This document shows positions 16,910 through 26,247 of a DNA stretch of 64,000 nt, in pieces (positions within the stretch are counted from its first letter, which is position 1; each line of letters starts with the position of its first letter). The notes under the pieces are model-generated. The model was not told the DNA's origin. It saw only the letters and a list, made by a program, of their open reading frames with translations, and did no database searches. Source of the stretch: SIG440 sp045586925 (lineage in GTDB: Bacteria; Bacillota; Clostridia; Monoglobales; Monoglobaceae). Both the position numbers and the translations under genes were made by a program. Location of the stretch: positions 67,173 through 131,172 of the forward strand of contig JAZNBG010000042.1 in the NCBI GenBank assembly GCA_045586925.1, written 5' to 3'.

Positions 16910-18528
16910 AGATAAATTACCTCCGTTTTAATACTGGTTGTGCCTTTATTAAATTTATATTTTATAGCTTTTAATTTGGTTTCGGGATGCATAAGATTGC
17001 TGTTTGGTGCGCAGGACATCAGAATCTTCTCTCCGTCACCATTTATATCCCCTGCGCCATCAGGTGTGGCAAAAGAACAATCATAAGCCGTAATATCATC
17101 ATCTGTCATAACTGTGTGACGTCTTATATGTCCTGTTTCTGTTGGAATTATGGTGGTTTCAACCTCAACCCCTGAAAGCGGCGACCATTTTGAATAAATT
17201 TCTCCGCTATCCGAAATTTCAACAGCCATACACTTTCTTCTTACATAACACATATTATCCCGAACGAACGCCAATGTGCTGTCACAGCCCGAATTTTCCA
17301 CTCCGAAATATGAACGCGGAACGCAAAAACCATACTTTGAGCTGTATGCAAATTTGGAGTATTTTTCCGCAACGTGCATAGGATTCCATTCTGCCCATTG
17401 CCCTGCCGTCAAGCCCACAACGTAACCATTTATTCGCTGAATAACCATATTTGCTTTCTTGATAATATGAACATCATCAAGCTTGGGTAACGGCAACACT
17501 TCTGCCTTGAAAAAGGGATGTTCGTCATCCAAAGCCAATATCAAAAAGGATTTCAAAGCCCAATATGGCGAGCCAAAAGCATTGTATTCCTCTGACATAC
17601 ATAAATTGGGGTAGGCATATCCTATCGAAAGAATCCCGCCGTTATCAAAAATATCTTTTTCAAGCCACCACTCTATATTTCTTGAAATTATTCCCTTCAT
17701 CACTCCCATAGGGAAAGGTTCAATTCCCACATACACACAGGCGCTCCAAAAGCAGCACTGTGCAAAGCGGTATGTCATAGACCTGCCGAATGCCAAGGCC
17801 GAGCCGTCATCGCTAAAGTAATATATAAAATCCTTCGCAAATTGTTCTGCCCTTTTTTTCATAACCCTGCTACGTTTAGGGTCATCCTTTTCCATCACCT
17901 TGGCATATATAAGGCTGTAAAAATGTATAGCAAAAGCAATATAATAATCTATCTGCTTGGATTTTCCGTCGGTGTACCAGCCGTCACCTATATAAAAGCT
18001 CTCAATTCTTTCAAGTAATTTTTCCACAACCTCACGGTTATAAGGCAGTCCAACAGTCTTAAAGCCGAGATTTACGATAACGGGAAACAGATTCCAGTTA
18101 TTGTCGGAGGGTTTAACCTCATTTACGCAGTTAAGCCAGTTATAAAAGCTCCTCTTTTCATCTTTGCTTAAAGGCTCCCATATTTTGTCGGGGGCAAGAA
18201 TTAAAGCAAGACCCATAGCAGCAGTTTCAACCATTCGCTGGTCAACGTGGCCTATTTCTCCCCAATATTCCTCGTGATCGAGGTTTGTGCCGTTTGCTAT
18301 GCCTTTAAGATAAATCTCTTTAAAATCATTGTCGCAACCGCCTCCGCACCAAAACGGAGCAAGTCCCCATAAAATTCGTGCAAAGCCTTCCATCAAAGCA
18401 ATGTCACTTCCATAAAAAACACCTGTGCTGCCACATTTTATGCCCGCAGCACCTTTGGTGTAATATTTTTTTACAGGTTCAACAATCTTTTGAAAACATT
18501 CCTGAAAATCTTTTTTTGTATTTAGCAT
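16906..18528 (-). CDS. DUF2264 family protein, probable uronic-acid-active enzyme
   Basis: This 540-aa soluble protein matches the DUF2264 family from N-terminus to about residue 360 (alpha-helical toroid; landmarks ARILWGLAPFW, NWNLFPVIVNLGF, DGWYTDG, IDYYIAFAIHFYSL, GRSMTYRFAQ). The last 170 residues are a beta domain. It is sandwiched between two GH88 genes and coupled to the downstream one by an ATGA overlap. Some DUF2264-like proteins have been linked to exo-glucuronidase activity in gut glycan loci; I recall this only in general terms, so a glycosidase acting on uronates is an inference. There is no signal peptide, so it is cytoplasmic. Confidence 0.8.
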   Translation of the reverse strand: MLNTKKDFQECFQKIVEPVKKYYTKGAAGIKCGSTGVFYGSDIALMEGFARILWGLAPFWCGGGCDNDFKEIYLKGIANGTNLDHEEYWGEIGHVDQRMVETAAMGLALILAPDKIWEPLSKDEKRSFYNWLNCVNEVKPSDNNWNLFPVIVNLGFKTVGLPYNREVVEKLLERIESFYIGDGWYTDGKSKQIDYYIAFAIHFYSLIYAKVMEKDDPKRSRVMKKRAEQFAKDFIYYFSDDGSALAFGRSMTYRFAQCCFWSACVYVGIEPFPMGVMKGIISRNIEWWLEKDIFDNGGILSIGYAYPNLCMSEEYNAFGSPYWALKSFLILALDDEHPFFKAEVLPLPKLDDVHIIKKANMVIQRINGYVVGLTAGQWAEWNPMHVAEKYSKFAYSSKYGFCVPRSYFGVENSGCDSTLAFVRDNMCYVRRKCMAVEISDSGEIYSKWSPLSGVEVETTIIPTETGHIRRHTVMTDDDITAYDCSFATPDGAGDINGDGEKILMSCAPNSNLMHPETKLKAIKYKFNKGTTSIKTEVIYL

Positions 18529-18553
18529 ACTTTATTTTCTCGCTTTCTGAAAA

Positions 18554-19681
18554 TCACCAAAATAATTTGTCATTACCCTTTAATTTATAAATTGCCTCAA
18601 CAAAGTAATAATCTCCGTAGATAATTGGTTTATGTACGCCCTTGCCGTGACATTCCGAACCATTTTGCAAAATACTCTGCTCATCTTCGCTCCAGTCACA
18701 TTGTTCTTTTTCGAGCGCCTTTAACATTTCTATTGCCGCCTTTAAATAAAGAGCCTTTTCAAATTCAGGCACATTGCGTGCAATCTCAATAAGTCCGCAG
18801 GCAGCAATAGCTCCTGCTGTTGTATCTATGTAAACTGGCTCATCAGGACAACGGAAATCGGCTTTGGGAATATAGCCTTCCGTGCATACCGCTGAAATAA
18901 AATAATGAGCCACTTTTTTTGCCGTATCTAAATATTCAGTTTTCTTTGTATGTATATAACTGAGGATAAAACCATACAGTGCCCACGCTTGTCCTCGTGA
19001 CCAGGATGAATTCTCTGGGTCATAGCCTTGAGTGCTCGGTGCTGATACAAAGTCACCGTTGTTAATATCATACTCAACAACGTGAATTACCGAGCCATCA
19101 GGTCTTATGTGATTTGCCATTGTTTTATCCGCATGATTCATTGCAATATGTTTAAATCTTGGATCGCCTATTTCCTGTGACGCCCAGTAAAGTAACGGAA
19201 CATTCATCATACAATCAATAATCGCCCAGCCGATTGCGTTAGGTTCGTTCCACGCTCTTATAAAGCCGGCATTTGCGTTGTAACGGGACATTAACGCTGA
19301 TGCCGCCATCAAATTTCTGTTTTTTGATTTTTGGTTTCCCGTAAGGCGATAATTTGCGCCTGCTGATATATGCCACATAAAGCCTACATCGTGATAAAGC
19401 ATCTCGTAGTTAAAAAGTGCCTTATCAAGCTTTTCTTCTGTAATCTCTGCTGCCTCTTTATACTTTTCTTCACCTGTGGCATCATACATAATCCACATAA
19501 GTCCGGGCCAAAACCCATTTGTCCACCAACCAATATTTTGGGTATAATCATCGTGAACACCATCTTTTGTGGAATATGGAATTTTATTTTTTGAAAGTAC
19601 CGCCGTTTTAGAAAGCTTACTTTCGATTTTCCCCCATACTTCGTCAATCCATTTTTGATTTTCCTTTATAATTCTGTCCAT
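18554..19681 (-). CDS. GH88 unsaturated glucuronyl hydrolase, second copy
   Basis: This 375-aa GH88 protein has the catalytic aspartates in YHDVGFMW (D98) and AIIDCMMNVPLLYWAS (D156) and the typical GWWTNGFWPGLMW entry helix. It is cytoplasmic (no signal peptide). Ribosome site GAGGAG precedes ATG 19681. It is closer to the classical GH88 pattern acting on unsaturated glucuronyl or galacturonyl disaccharides than the 404-aa copy downstream. Two GH88 enzymes with a secreted heparinase-type lyase in one cluster strongly imply a lyase-processed, uronate-containing glycan. Confidence 0.9.
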   Translation of the reverse strand: MDRIIKENQKWIDEVWGKIESKLSKTAVLSKNKIPYSTKDGVHDDYTQNIGWWTNGFWPGLMWIMYDATGEEKYKEAAEITEEKLDKALFNYEMLYHDVGFMWHISAGANYRLTGNQKSKNRNLMAASALMSRYNANAGFIRAWNEPNAIGWAIIDCMMNVPLLYWASQEIGDPRFKHIAMNHADKTMANHIRPDGSVIHVVEYDINNGDFVSAPSTQGYDPENSSWSRGQAWALYGFILSYIHTKKTEYLDTAKKVAHYFISAVCTEGYIPKADFRCPDEPVYIDTTAGAIAACGLIEIARNVPEFEKALYLKAAIEMLKALEKEQCDWSEDEQSILQNGSECHGKGVHKPIIYGDYYFVEAIYKLKGNDKLFW

Positions 19682-19720
19682 GCTACCGACTCCTCTGTAA
19701 TATCTTTATCTCTTTTGTAT

Positions 19721-21409
19721 CTATAATTTATTTATCTCAATTTTAAGGGTCACTCTGTTTTTCCCGACAACCGCATATCCGTCATAATGACCATTTCTGT
19801 TAGCAAAAACCTCTTCTGTGTATATGAACCTTCCGTCAGTATTATAACAACATTTCCAACCTTTGTAAGAAACAGAAGCAGTTTGTTCCGAAACATTTTG
19901 TTGAGTATAGTTTTTGCCATCAAATTTAAAAAGCGGTACAAGAATTTCTACTTCGCCATCACCTTCAACAGTAACATCAATCCCGGTTTGCGAAACAACA
20001 CATTTTTGCGTGAATTTTATACCATTTGCAGCTTTGCAATCAAACCTTATACTGACAATTTTATCAGTTATTTCCTTTTCTGTGATAACGTAGTGTACAC
20101 TCTGATTGTGTGCATACACAAAACCCATATCTGTTTTTATACCGCCGCAAATTGAAAACGGAGAAGGATTTTTAATATCCAGTACAAAATTTGGTTCTTT
20201 GCAGAATGGCATTGAGAGGCATATTGCTGACGGTGCACCCTTTTTTTGAATCCTTCCTATTCCGCTTGCGTCATACATATCAAGTGCGTTGGTGTCAAAC
20301 TGTGCCAGATAATCACCACTTTTTAGTATAACTGTGTGAAAATACTCTGTTGTTTCACAAATAAAGTCTTTATTTTCAGAAGGGCAAGGCGCTTCACCAA
20401 TGGAATCATCTGCCATTATATATGCCAGATAAAACCAAGATGCCGTTGTTACCATATATTTATCGTAGTAAGCATAATCCTCACAACCGTACATACTGTC
20501 AGTAGGATAAGAATTTTTTATGTGCGGTACAGGATTTTCGTTAAGCCACAAAAAAACATTTTCTGTAGCAATTCTTGCGGCACGCCTGAACATTTCAGCC
20601 TTTTTCACATTCCCTCTGTCTTTAAAAAAAGACGCATAAAACTCACAAAGCGCCGCATAAAAAGCATCATTGTGCAGAAATTGATTGCTTCTTCCCCCGA
20701 AAGGAATCTCTCCCGTAACAGATTGCATATGAAGTGTTATATCTGCTGATTTTTCGAGCATTTCAATAAGCTGACCGTCACCTTTTCCGTCAAAACCAAA
20801 ATGAAGTGCCACAGCAAGCTGCAATCTTGTCACAAGGTCATAAACTATTGTAATAACACCTTTATCAAGGTACATTCCATTTTTGTCAAAGCTTAACAGT
20901 TGAGATTCAATCTGGTCCTCAATATAGCCGCTTTCATCACCTATGCCTGCGTACTTTCTGAGCTGTTCGCTGGCAGCACCAAATGCCGCCCAGTTACCGC
21001 ATTGTTTAACAGGCTTTTGGGCAATGTCGGCATAAGTTTCGTAAGGATTTATTTTGGAAAGACCCTCTCTCCATCCATCCGTAATACTTTTATCAAGGAT
21101 ACCCGCTTTTTCAACTTCTAAGAGACACAGCACTATTTCTTTTACAGAAAAATTATTTCCTACATTAACCCCTTTGCAACTCATTGCGGTAGGAATTTCA
21201 GTGATGCATAAGCTCATCATTTTAACAAAATCATCTTTTAGCTCAATTTTTCTGCCAAGTGCAATAAGTATGCCTAAATTTGCCGTAAGTCTGGGAAATC
21301 CGTGTTCTGAAAGTCCGTTTTCCCACACATCAGCCGTATATCTTCGGATATGTTCGGTAGAATAAGCCGAAACTGCTTTTTCCATTGCCTGTATGTAGAT
21401 TTCTTTCAT
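19721..21409 (-). CDS. Unrecognised alpha-toroid/beta-sandwich protein of the glycan operon
   Basis: This 562-aa cytoplasmic protein starts at ATG 21409 behind GAGAGGAT. Residues about 1-320 are a series of paired helices suggesting an (alpha/alpha)n toroid, with the conserved-looking stretch GEIPFGGRSNQFLHNDAFYA (about 240-260); residues about 340-562 are beta-rich, with SGIGRIQKKGAPSAICLS at the junction. That layout (toroid plus antiparallel beta-sheet domain) is shared by many polysaccharide lyases and by heparinase-like and GH families, but I cannot assign it to any. It lies directly after a terminator-like hairpin and before the GH88 gene, so it heads the cytoplasmic half of the cluster. 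Confidence 0.6.
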   Translation of the reverse strand: MKEIYIQAMEKAVSAYSTEHIRRYTADVWENGLSEHGFPRLTANLGILIALGRKIELKDDFVKMMSLCITEIPTAMSCKGVNVGNNFSVKEIVLCLLEVEKAGILDKSITDGWREGLSKINPYETYADIAQKPVKQCGNWAAFGAASEQLRKYAGIGDESGYIEDQIESQLLSFDKNGMYLDKGVITIVYDLVTRLQLAVALHFGFDGKGDGQLIEMLEKSADITLHMQSVTGEIPFGGRSNQFLHNDAFYAALCEFYASFFKDRGNVKKAEMFRRAARIATENVFLWLNENPVPHIKNSYPTDSMYGCEDYAYYDKYMVTTASWFYLAYIMADDSIGEAPCPSENKDFICETTEYFHTVILKSGDYLAQFDTNALDMYDASGIGRIQKKGAPSAICLSMPFCKEPNFVLDIKNPSPFSICGGIKTDMGFVYAHNQSVHYVITEKEITDKIVSIRFDCKAANGIKFTQKCVVSQTGIDVTVEGDGEVEILVPLFKFDGKNYTQQNVSEQTASVSYKGWKCCYNTDGRFIYTEEVFANRNGHYDGYAVVGKNRVTLKIEINKL

Positions 21410-21443
21410 ATTTATCCTCTCAACTGTCTGTATTTGAGTATTT

Positions 21444-21478
21444 ATAAAGCCGCCGCTTTAATTAAACGGCGGCTTTAT
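21444..21478 (-). terminator. Hairpin terminator separating secreted and cytoplasmic halves of the cluster
   Basis: A perfect 12-bp stem ATAAAGCCGCCG / CGGCGGCTTTAT with an 11-nt loop begins 9 nt after the stop of the secreted 916-aa protein. It has few uridines after the stem, so read-through into the downstream genes is plausible; no strong promoter is visible between it and 21409. Confidence 0.65.
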
Positions 21479-21486
21479 ATAGCTTG

Positions 21487-24237
21487 TTATTTTAAAGTAA
21501 TGGGTTTAAGAGTTCCGTCAAACAAAGTAAAGATTTTTGCATACTGTCCAGCTGCCAATGAAACCGGATATGTTGTATCACTCAATGTGTTTGCAGCCAA
21601 CGGAACTGCATAAGGCATAACGTTCACAAGTCTGTCGCTGCTGTCATAAACTGCAACAAAGTTTGTAAGTGCTGCTGCATCTGTTGCCGATATATTGGCA
21701 ACTGTGATTTCAGCATTTCCTGCTTCATCATACTCTCTGTCCTGCTTTCCGTTCGCAAAAACAGTAACATCATCAGGAACGCTGTATGCATTAACACGAA
21801 GGTTATCCAACCAGTACATACCGCCTGTTGGCGTACCAAAGAACTGAACATAAAGCTTTGTTGGGTCAACAGCCGCCCTATAGTTCATAGGTCCGCTCTG
21901 TCTGAAGCACTCTACACCATCAATATATAATGCAGCAGACATTGTTCCTGCTGTGTTATCCCATGAAACAGCAAGACCAACTTTGTTTGAATATGTTGAA
22001 TTATTTGTTGCACCCATACAAGCCTGTGGCAAGATAAGTGTTGCATAAGCTCCCTGTTTGCCGGTGGTCTTATCAAAGCCTTCACCTATCTTCATACTAC
22101 CTAAGTTCCAACCGCCATAACCGCTTCTGTTATAATCAAATTCCACAAACATTTTGTTTACAGAGTTTGTAAGATTCAAGCCCTCGGGCATAAGACCGAA
22201 TGTAAACGGAGCATCGTTGCTATAACCTTTGCCCGAATACAGGTACAATGCATTTGAGCCATTAAATGCTTCAAACTTTTTAACACGGGCATCTGTTCCT
22301 GTAGCATCAGGGAAAATATCAAGTGATGTGTATTCAAAAGCGGGGGTTTCGCCCTCAAAGCCTTCAGTCCACTTCTGTGCCTCATAACCATATACAGCAT
22401 TAAATGTTCTGCTTATGGTTTTTACATTTCCAATCACGTCATAAATATCAACAGTCAGGTTATTAACATCAAGCTTGTTTGTCTTAAGTTCAAACTGGAA
22501 GGGTGCTGATGTAACCTCGCCGCACTTCACGCCGTTAAGTGAATAAACAACCTTTGCAACATTTGTAGCAACTGCATCAGGTCTGTTTAAAGTAACTGTG
22601 GCAGCACCTGCAACAACACCGTTATGGGTGTCTTTACCTAATGTAACATTATGTGTATTTTCATCATTGTCAATAACAGCAATTGTTCTGCCAAGTTTTT
22701 CGTTTACAACAATCGTATCGCCGTTTTCGATACCTACAAGGCGATAATCTGTTGTTACAACATCAAATGTAATATCCTCGGAATAGACTACGTTATTTTC
22801 AGCCGCAGTTGTTGTTACCTTTGCTTTAACTGTGTGGCTGCCTGCTGTCCAGTTTGTTGCAGGAGTGAATACCCATTCGCCTGTTGCTTTGGCAGCTTCA
22901 CCTAATACAGTTTCATCATCATTAACAATTTCAACAAATTCAACTGTGCTTACATTGCCGCTGAAGATAACAGATGCTGCAAGGGCTGAATCTGCCGAAT
23001 TAATGCTATCTGCCTTGGGATATGTAACCACAGGGATTGGTGCCGCAGTTGTGCAGCCGCTGCCGATTGTTGAGAATGTAAATGTGCCACCTGCATAATA
23101 TGTGCCATAAGCGGTGCGAACCTTGTCAGCCGCAACTGTAACTGTGTAGGTTGTTCCGTTGCTGTCCAGAGAGCCTTCGGGAATAATCACATCAATATAA
23201 TCTGTGCCGGGCACAACAGAAAGACCGCTTACTGCGCCATCTTCGCCATATGTAATGCTTACGCTTTCTGCAAGCTCGTCAGTTGTTAAATCCATAGCAA
23301 GGGTCTTATCAAAGTTAATGCGATACTTTGACATCTGATAGCACACATTTTCCTGTGTGTCAGGAATAACGGGAGCTGCTGTCACGGTATCATCATCCGA
23401 GAAATAAAAACCATTTATATAAATCGTAAATACTGCTCTTTCATCCGCAGATAATCCGGTATTTTCATAACCGCCTCTGGTGCTGGCAGGAATAAACAAA
23501 TAAACTCCTGTAATGTCTGATTCCTGTATAGCACTTACATCCACACTACACACATTCCAGCCGTTTTTCAGCACACCGGATGCACTCTTTGTTGAAGAAC
23601 CTTTTACCTGTAATGTATAAGGTGCAACACCATTCTTTGCATCTGATAAACCTTCGGCATAGAACAACATATTAAAATAAGTTTTTGGTGCACAAGTAAT
23701 AGCCGCACCCTCATATTTAACATATTCAGCAGGTTTCGTCATCATAGCGCTGTATTTGCCAATGGCTGCATGGTCTGCAGTTAAAGTATTATTTCCAAAT
23801 TGAGTATTGTTGTTTTTCAAACCTGTCAAATCTGCTGTGGAATAAAAACTCAAGCCAACATCTTCCGACTTAACATAAACCGTGATTTCCTGTGATGCGG
23901 TTTCTGCGTCCAGGGCATTGGTTGCAACAGCCTTAAGGGTGTATTTGCCTGCAACAGGTGCCTGCCAGAGAAGACTTTCACCCGATGCCGAAATGTAGCC
24001 GGGGAGCTTGTTGCCGTTTGCATAAAAATCAATGCGGCTGAGTGCTTCGTCGTTACATTCTGCTGTTAAAACAATATTCTTTCCGCCATCTATTATTTCA
24101 TCATCTGTGTGAGATGTGATAGAAGTTGTAATAGCCACATCTTCTGCCATAGCCGAAATTGCTATCATATTCAAAAGCATCAGGCAGGATAATAATGCCG
24201 ACAGAATTCTGAAATGCTTCGCTGTTTTCATTTTCAT
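21487..24237 (-). CDS. Secreted multi-domain Ig-like/carbohydrate-binding protein
   Basis: This 916-aa exported protein has the signal peptide at KHFRILSALLSCLMLLNMIA, ending at AMAEDV. The in-frame ATG at 24264 is too early: AAGGAGG lies within those codons and fits ATG 24237. Order of domains: Ig-like (about 30-110), a beta-sandwich resembling a carbohydrate-binding module (115-280), SbsA/Big_5-type Ig (295-385), another Ig-like (390-480), then a two-part region (490-830) clearly homologous to the 630-aa protein upstream, and a short C-terminal module ending KIFTLFDGTLKPITLK. No catalytic motif, wall anchor or SLH is seen. It probably binds glycan, or is a lyase or glycosidase accessory protein. 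Confidence 0.75.
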   Translation of the reverse strand: MKMKTAKHFRILSALLSCLMLLNMIAISAMAEDVAITTSITSHTDDEIIDGGKNIVLTAECNDEALSRIDFYANGNKLPGYISASGESLLWQAPVAGKYTLKAVATNALDAETASQEITVYVKSEDVGLSFYSTADLTGLKNNNTQFGNNTLTADHAAIGKYSAMMTKPAEYVKYEGAAITCAPKTYFNMLFYAEGLSDAKNGVAPYTLQVKGSSTKSASGVLKNGWNVCSVDVSAIQESDITGVYLFIPASTRGGYENTGLSADERAVFTIYINGFYFSDDDTVTAAPVIPDTQENVCYQMSKYRINFDKTLAMDLTTDELAESVSITYGEDGAVSGLSVVPGTDYIDVIIPEGSLDSNGTTYTVTVAADKVRTAYGTYYAGGTFTFSTIGSGCTTAAPIPVVTYPKADSINSADSALAASVIFSGNVSTVEFVEIVNDDETVLGEAAKATGEWVFTPATNWTAGSHTVKAKVTTTAAENNVVYSEDITFDVVTTDYRLVGIENGDTIVVNEKLGRTIAVIDNDENTHNVTLGKDTHNGVVAGAATVTLNRPDAVATNVAKVVYSLNGVKCGEVTSAPFQFELKTNKLDVNNLTVDIYDVIGNVKTISRTFNAVYGYEAQKWTEGFEGETPAFEYTSLDIFPDATGTDARVKKFEAFNGSNALYLYSGKGYSNDAPFTFGLMPEGLNLTNSVNKMFVEFDYNRSGYGGWNLGSMKIGEGFDKTTGKQGAYATLILPQACMGATNNSTYSNKVGLAVSWDNTAGTMSAALYIDGVECFRQSGPMNYRAAVDPTKLYVQFFGTPTGGMYWLDNLRVNAYSVPDDVTVFANGKQDREYDEAGNAEITVANISATDAAALTNFVAVYDSSDRLVNVMPYAVPLAANTLSDTTYPVSLAAGQYAKIFTLFDGTLKPITLK

Positions 24238-24275
24238 ATTTTTACCTCCTTGGCTTAAAGCCATAATTTTAATAT

Positions 24276-24339
24276 AATTTTTTAGAGGGGATGCTGTTCT
24301 AAAAAATTTTATTTTTAGCGGGGATGTTATGCTAAAAAT
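24276..24339 (-). promoter_or_regulatory. Twin hairpins with near-identical loops between paralogous genes
   Basis: Hairpin 1 (24276-24308) has an 11-bp stem AATTTTTTAGA / TCTAAAAAATT; hairpin 2 (24311-24339) has a 9-bp stem ATTTTTAGC / GCTAAAAAT whose arm enters the stop codon of the upstream gene. Both loops are 11 nt and begin GGGGATG on the plus strand (CATCCCC in the transcript). They lie in the 101-bp spacer of the operon transcript. Terminator, RNase-processing or protein-binding site are all possible. Confidence 0.6.
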
Positions 24340-26231
24340 TATTTTAAACTATATATTTCTGTGGTAAGTGGTTTTTTATCTGTTAAATTATCCACTATAA
24401 ACGCCTCAACAACGGTGTTTGCCTTTCTCTCGGTAATGTTCACCGATACGGGAGCAAGAACACCGCCTGCCGCAACTGTTTGCTCAGATATGGTTTTAGC
24501 CACCATTTTGTTGCCTTCATAAACCGCACAAACAACCGTTACTGTTTTGCCGATTATGTTGCTGCCAAGAACCTTTGAATTGAAGGTTACTGTTCCTGCA
24601 CTTCCAAGCTCGGGCAAGCTTGCCTCCGCAAATCCGGTATTTTCACGGTCTGCACAGATTTCGCCGGTTGCTGTTGTTATTGCAAAAGTCTGTTCACCGG
24701 CACAAGATTTGCCCTCAAGGTTTTTAACACTGCTCTTAACAGAAAGAATATATTCGGCACCGGTTTTTAACTGTTCCTTCAGCACCAGCTTATCAACCAC
24801 AACCTCAAGAGTTATCGGTTTATCGGTTAAGCTGTCTGTCAGGGTAACATTTCCTGCTAAAGTTCTTGTGTCTGTTCCGCCGTACATATCAACCGTAATG
24901 TAGCTTATGTCAGTATCAAGGTCTGTAAGCCCTGATTTTGCACTTCCCGAATCGCTGTATACTGTAACGGTGGGAAGCTCTACCAATATATTGCTCTGGT
25001 CAACATAGTTATATGATTTAACACTAACATTATCTATGTACCATTGCCACTGGGTTGCCACACTACCTGATGCAAGTATGGGGATAAGCTTTGCCGGGTT
25101 GATAGCCTGTCGGTAGGCATAAGCAGTGGTACGTCTGTAATATTCCATTCCGTTTAAATAAACCTTGTAGGTAAATTTCTTCACACTGTCATCCCATGAG
25201 AGGTCAATGCCTATGCGAGTTGTTTTAAATGTATTTTCGCTGTCGGTTTTTAACTCGCTTGCCGGAAGGTTAATCAGAAGATAGTCAGCGGCATTTTTAA
25301 CACTTTTATAACCTTCTGCAATTGCAAAGTATCCTAAGCCACCCGACCATTTATTCACCGAATAGTCAAACTCCATCAAAACGCGGTTTAAATCTCCTGT
25401 AACATCAAAGCTATCGGGCCATAATGCAAAGCATGTGTTGATACCTGTATAATTTTTTCCCGAATATATGCTTAATGCCTTTGAGCCGTTATATATTTCA
25501 ACCGATGACTTCCAATAATCTTCTCCCGAAGATGGAAGAACTGTGGGGTTTTGATTTATCATATTTTCGGGAATTACAGGATTTTCTCCCTCGTAATTCT
25601 CGGTATACTGAGCGCTTTCCTCGGCATAAATTGCAGTAAAACTTTTTGTTATGGTTTCAAGCAATACATCGGTTGCATCATATATTTCAGCCTTCACTGT
25701 ATAATCACCAAGCTCACTGAAAGACAGTTCCTGCGAAAAAGGAGCCACAGTATCCTCGCTGACAACCACATCGTTAAGGTAAAAAACTACCTTTGCAACG
25801 CCTGTAGCCGCAGCCCCCGGTGCATTAAAGGGCACCGTTCCGTTTGCGTGTCCGTTATAAGTGCCGTTTCCGTCTTTTACTGCAAAGGTTCCTTCGCTGT
25901 TATCTATAACAAAAATGGTCTTCCCTAAGCTTCCATTAACAATAATTTCGTCGCCGTCTTCAATTCCCGCCAGGCGGTAAAGGGGTGTGCTTTCGACGGT
26001 GGCTTCCTCTGAAAGCAGAGATATGGCAATATCTTCATTCTGAAGAGCAGCTTCGGTTGCAGCTTCAGTCTCAGCCTGAGCCGATGTATCAATCGGCTCG
26101 GGCTCGACGTCTGTAATTATTTCCGTCTCTGCTTCACTAACATTTGCATAAACCGCAGGAGTAACGGAGCTGATAATCAGACACAGCATAAGCAAAAATG
26201 TGATAAGTCTGTTAGTTTTATGTTTTTTCAT
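24339..26231 (-). CDS. Secreted Ig-like/LamG-like protein, paralogue of the next gene
   Basis: This 630-aa exported protein has the signal peptide KTNRLITFLLMLCLIISSVTPAVYA; AGGAGG precedes ATG 26231. After a Glu/Thr/Ala-rich linker (about 30-85), residues 85-420 align with residues about 490-830 of the protein at 21487-24237 (YRLAGIEDGDEIIVN versus YRLVGIENGDTIVVN; NYEGENP versus GFEGETP; SGKNY versus SGKGY). The second half is Ig-like, and the C-terminus (VVEAFIVDNLTDKKPL) belongs to a module shared by several proteins of this window. No enzyme motif is seen. The shared 330-residue block looks like an Ig plus concanavalin-type binding unit duplicated in place. Confidence 0.75.
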   Translation of the reverse strand: MKKHKTNRLITFLLMLCLIISSVTPAVYANVSEAETEIITDVEPEPIDTSAQAETEAATEAALQNEDIAISLLSEEATVESTPLYRLAGIEDGDEIIVNGSLGKTIFVIDNSEGTFAVKDGNGTYNGHANGTVPFNAPGAAATGVAKVVFYLNDVVVSEDTVAPFSQELSFSELGDYTVKAEIYDATDVLLETITKSFTAIYAEESAQYTENYEGENPVIPENMINQNPTVLPSSGEDYWKSSVEIYNGSKALSIYSGKNYTGINTCFALWPDSFDVTGDLNRVLMEFDYSVNKWSGGLGYFAIAEGYKSVKNAADYLLINLPASELKTDSENTFKTTRIGIDLSWDDSVKKFTYKVYLNGMEYYRRTTAYAYRQAINPAKLIPILASGSVATQWQWYIDNVSVKSYNYVDQSNILVELPTVTVYSDSGSAKSGLTDLDTDISYITVDMYGGTDTRTLAGNVTLTDSLTDKPITLEVVVDKLVLKEQLKTGAEYILSVKSSVKNLEGKSCAGEQTFAITTATGEICADRENTGFAEASLPELGSAGTVTFNSKVLGSNIIGKTVTVVCAVYEGNKMVAKTISEQTVAAGGVLAPVSVNITERKANTVVEAFIVDNLTDKKPLTTEIYSLK

Positions 26232-26247
26232 ATTGATTCTCTCCCTC

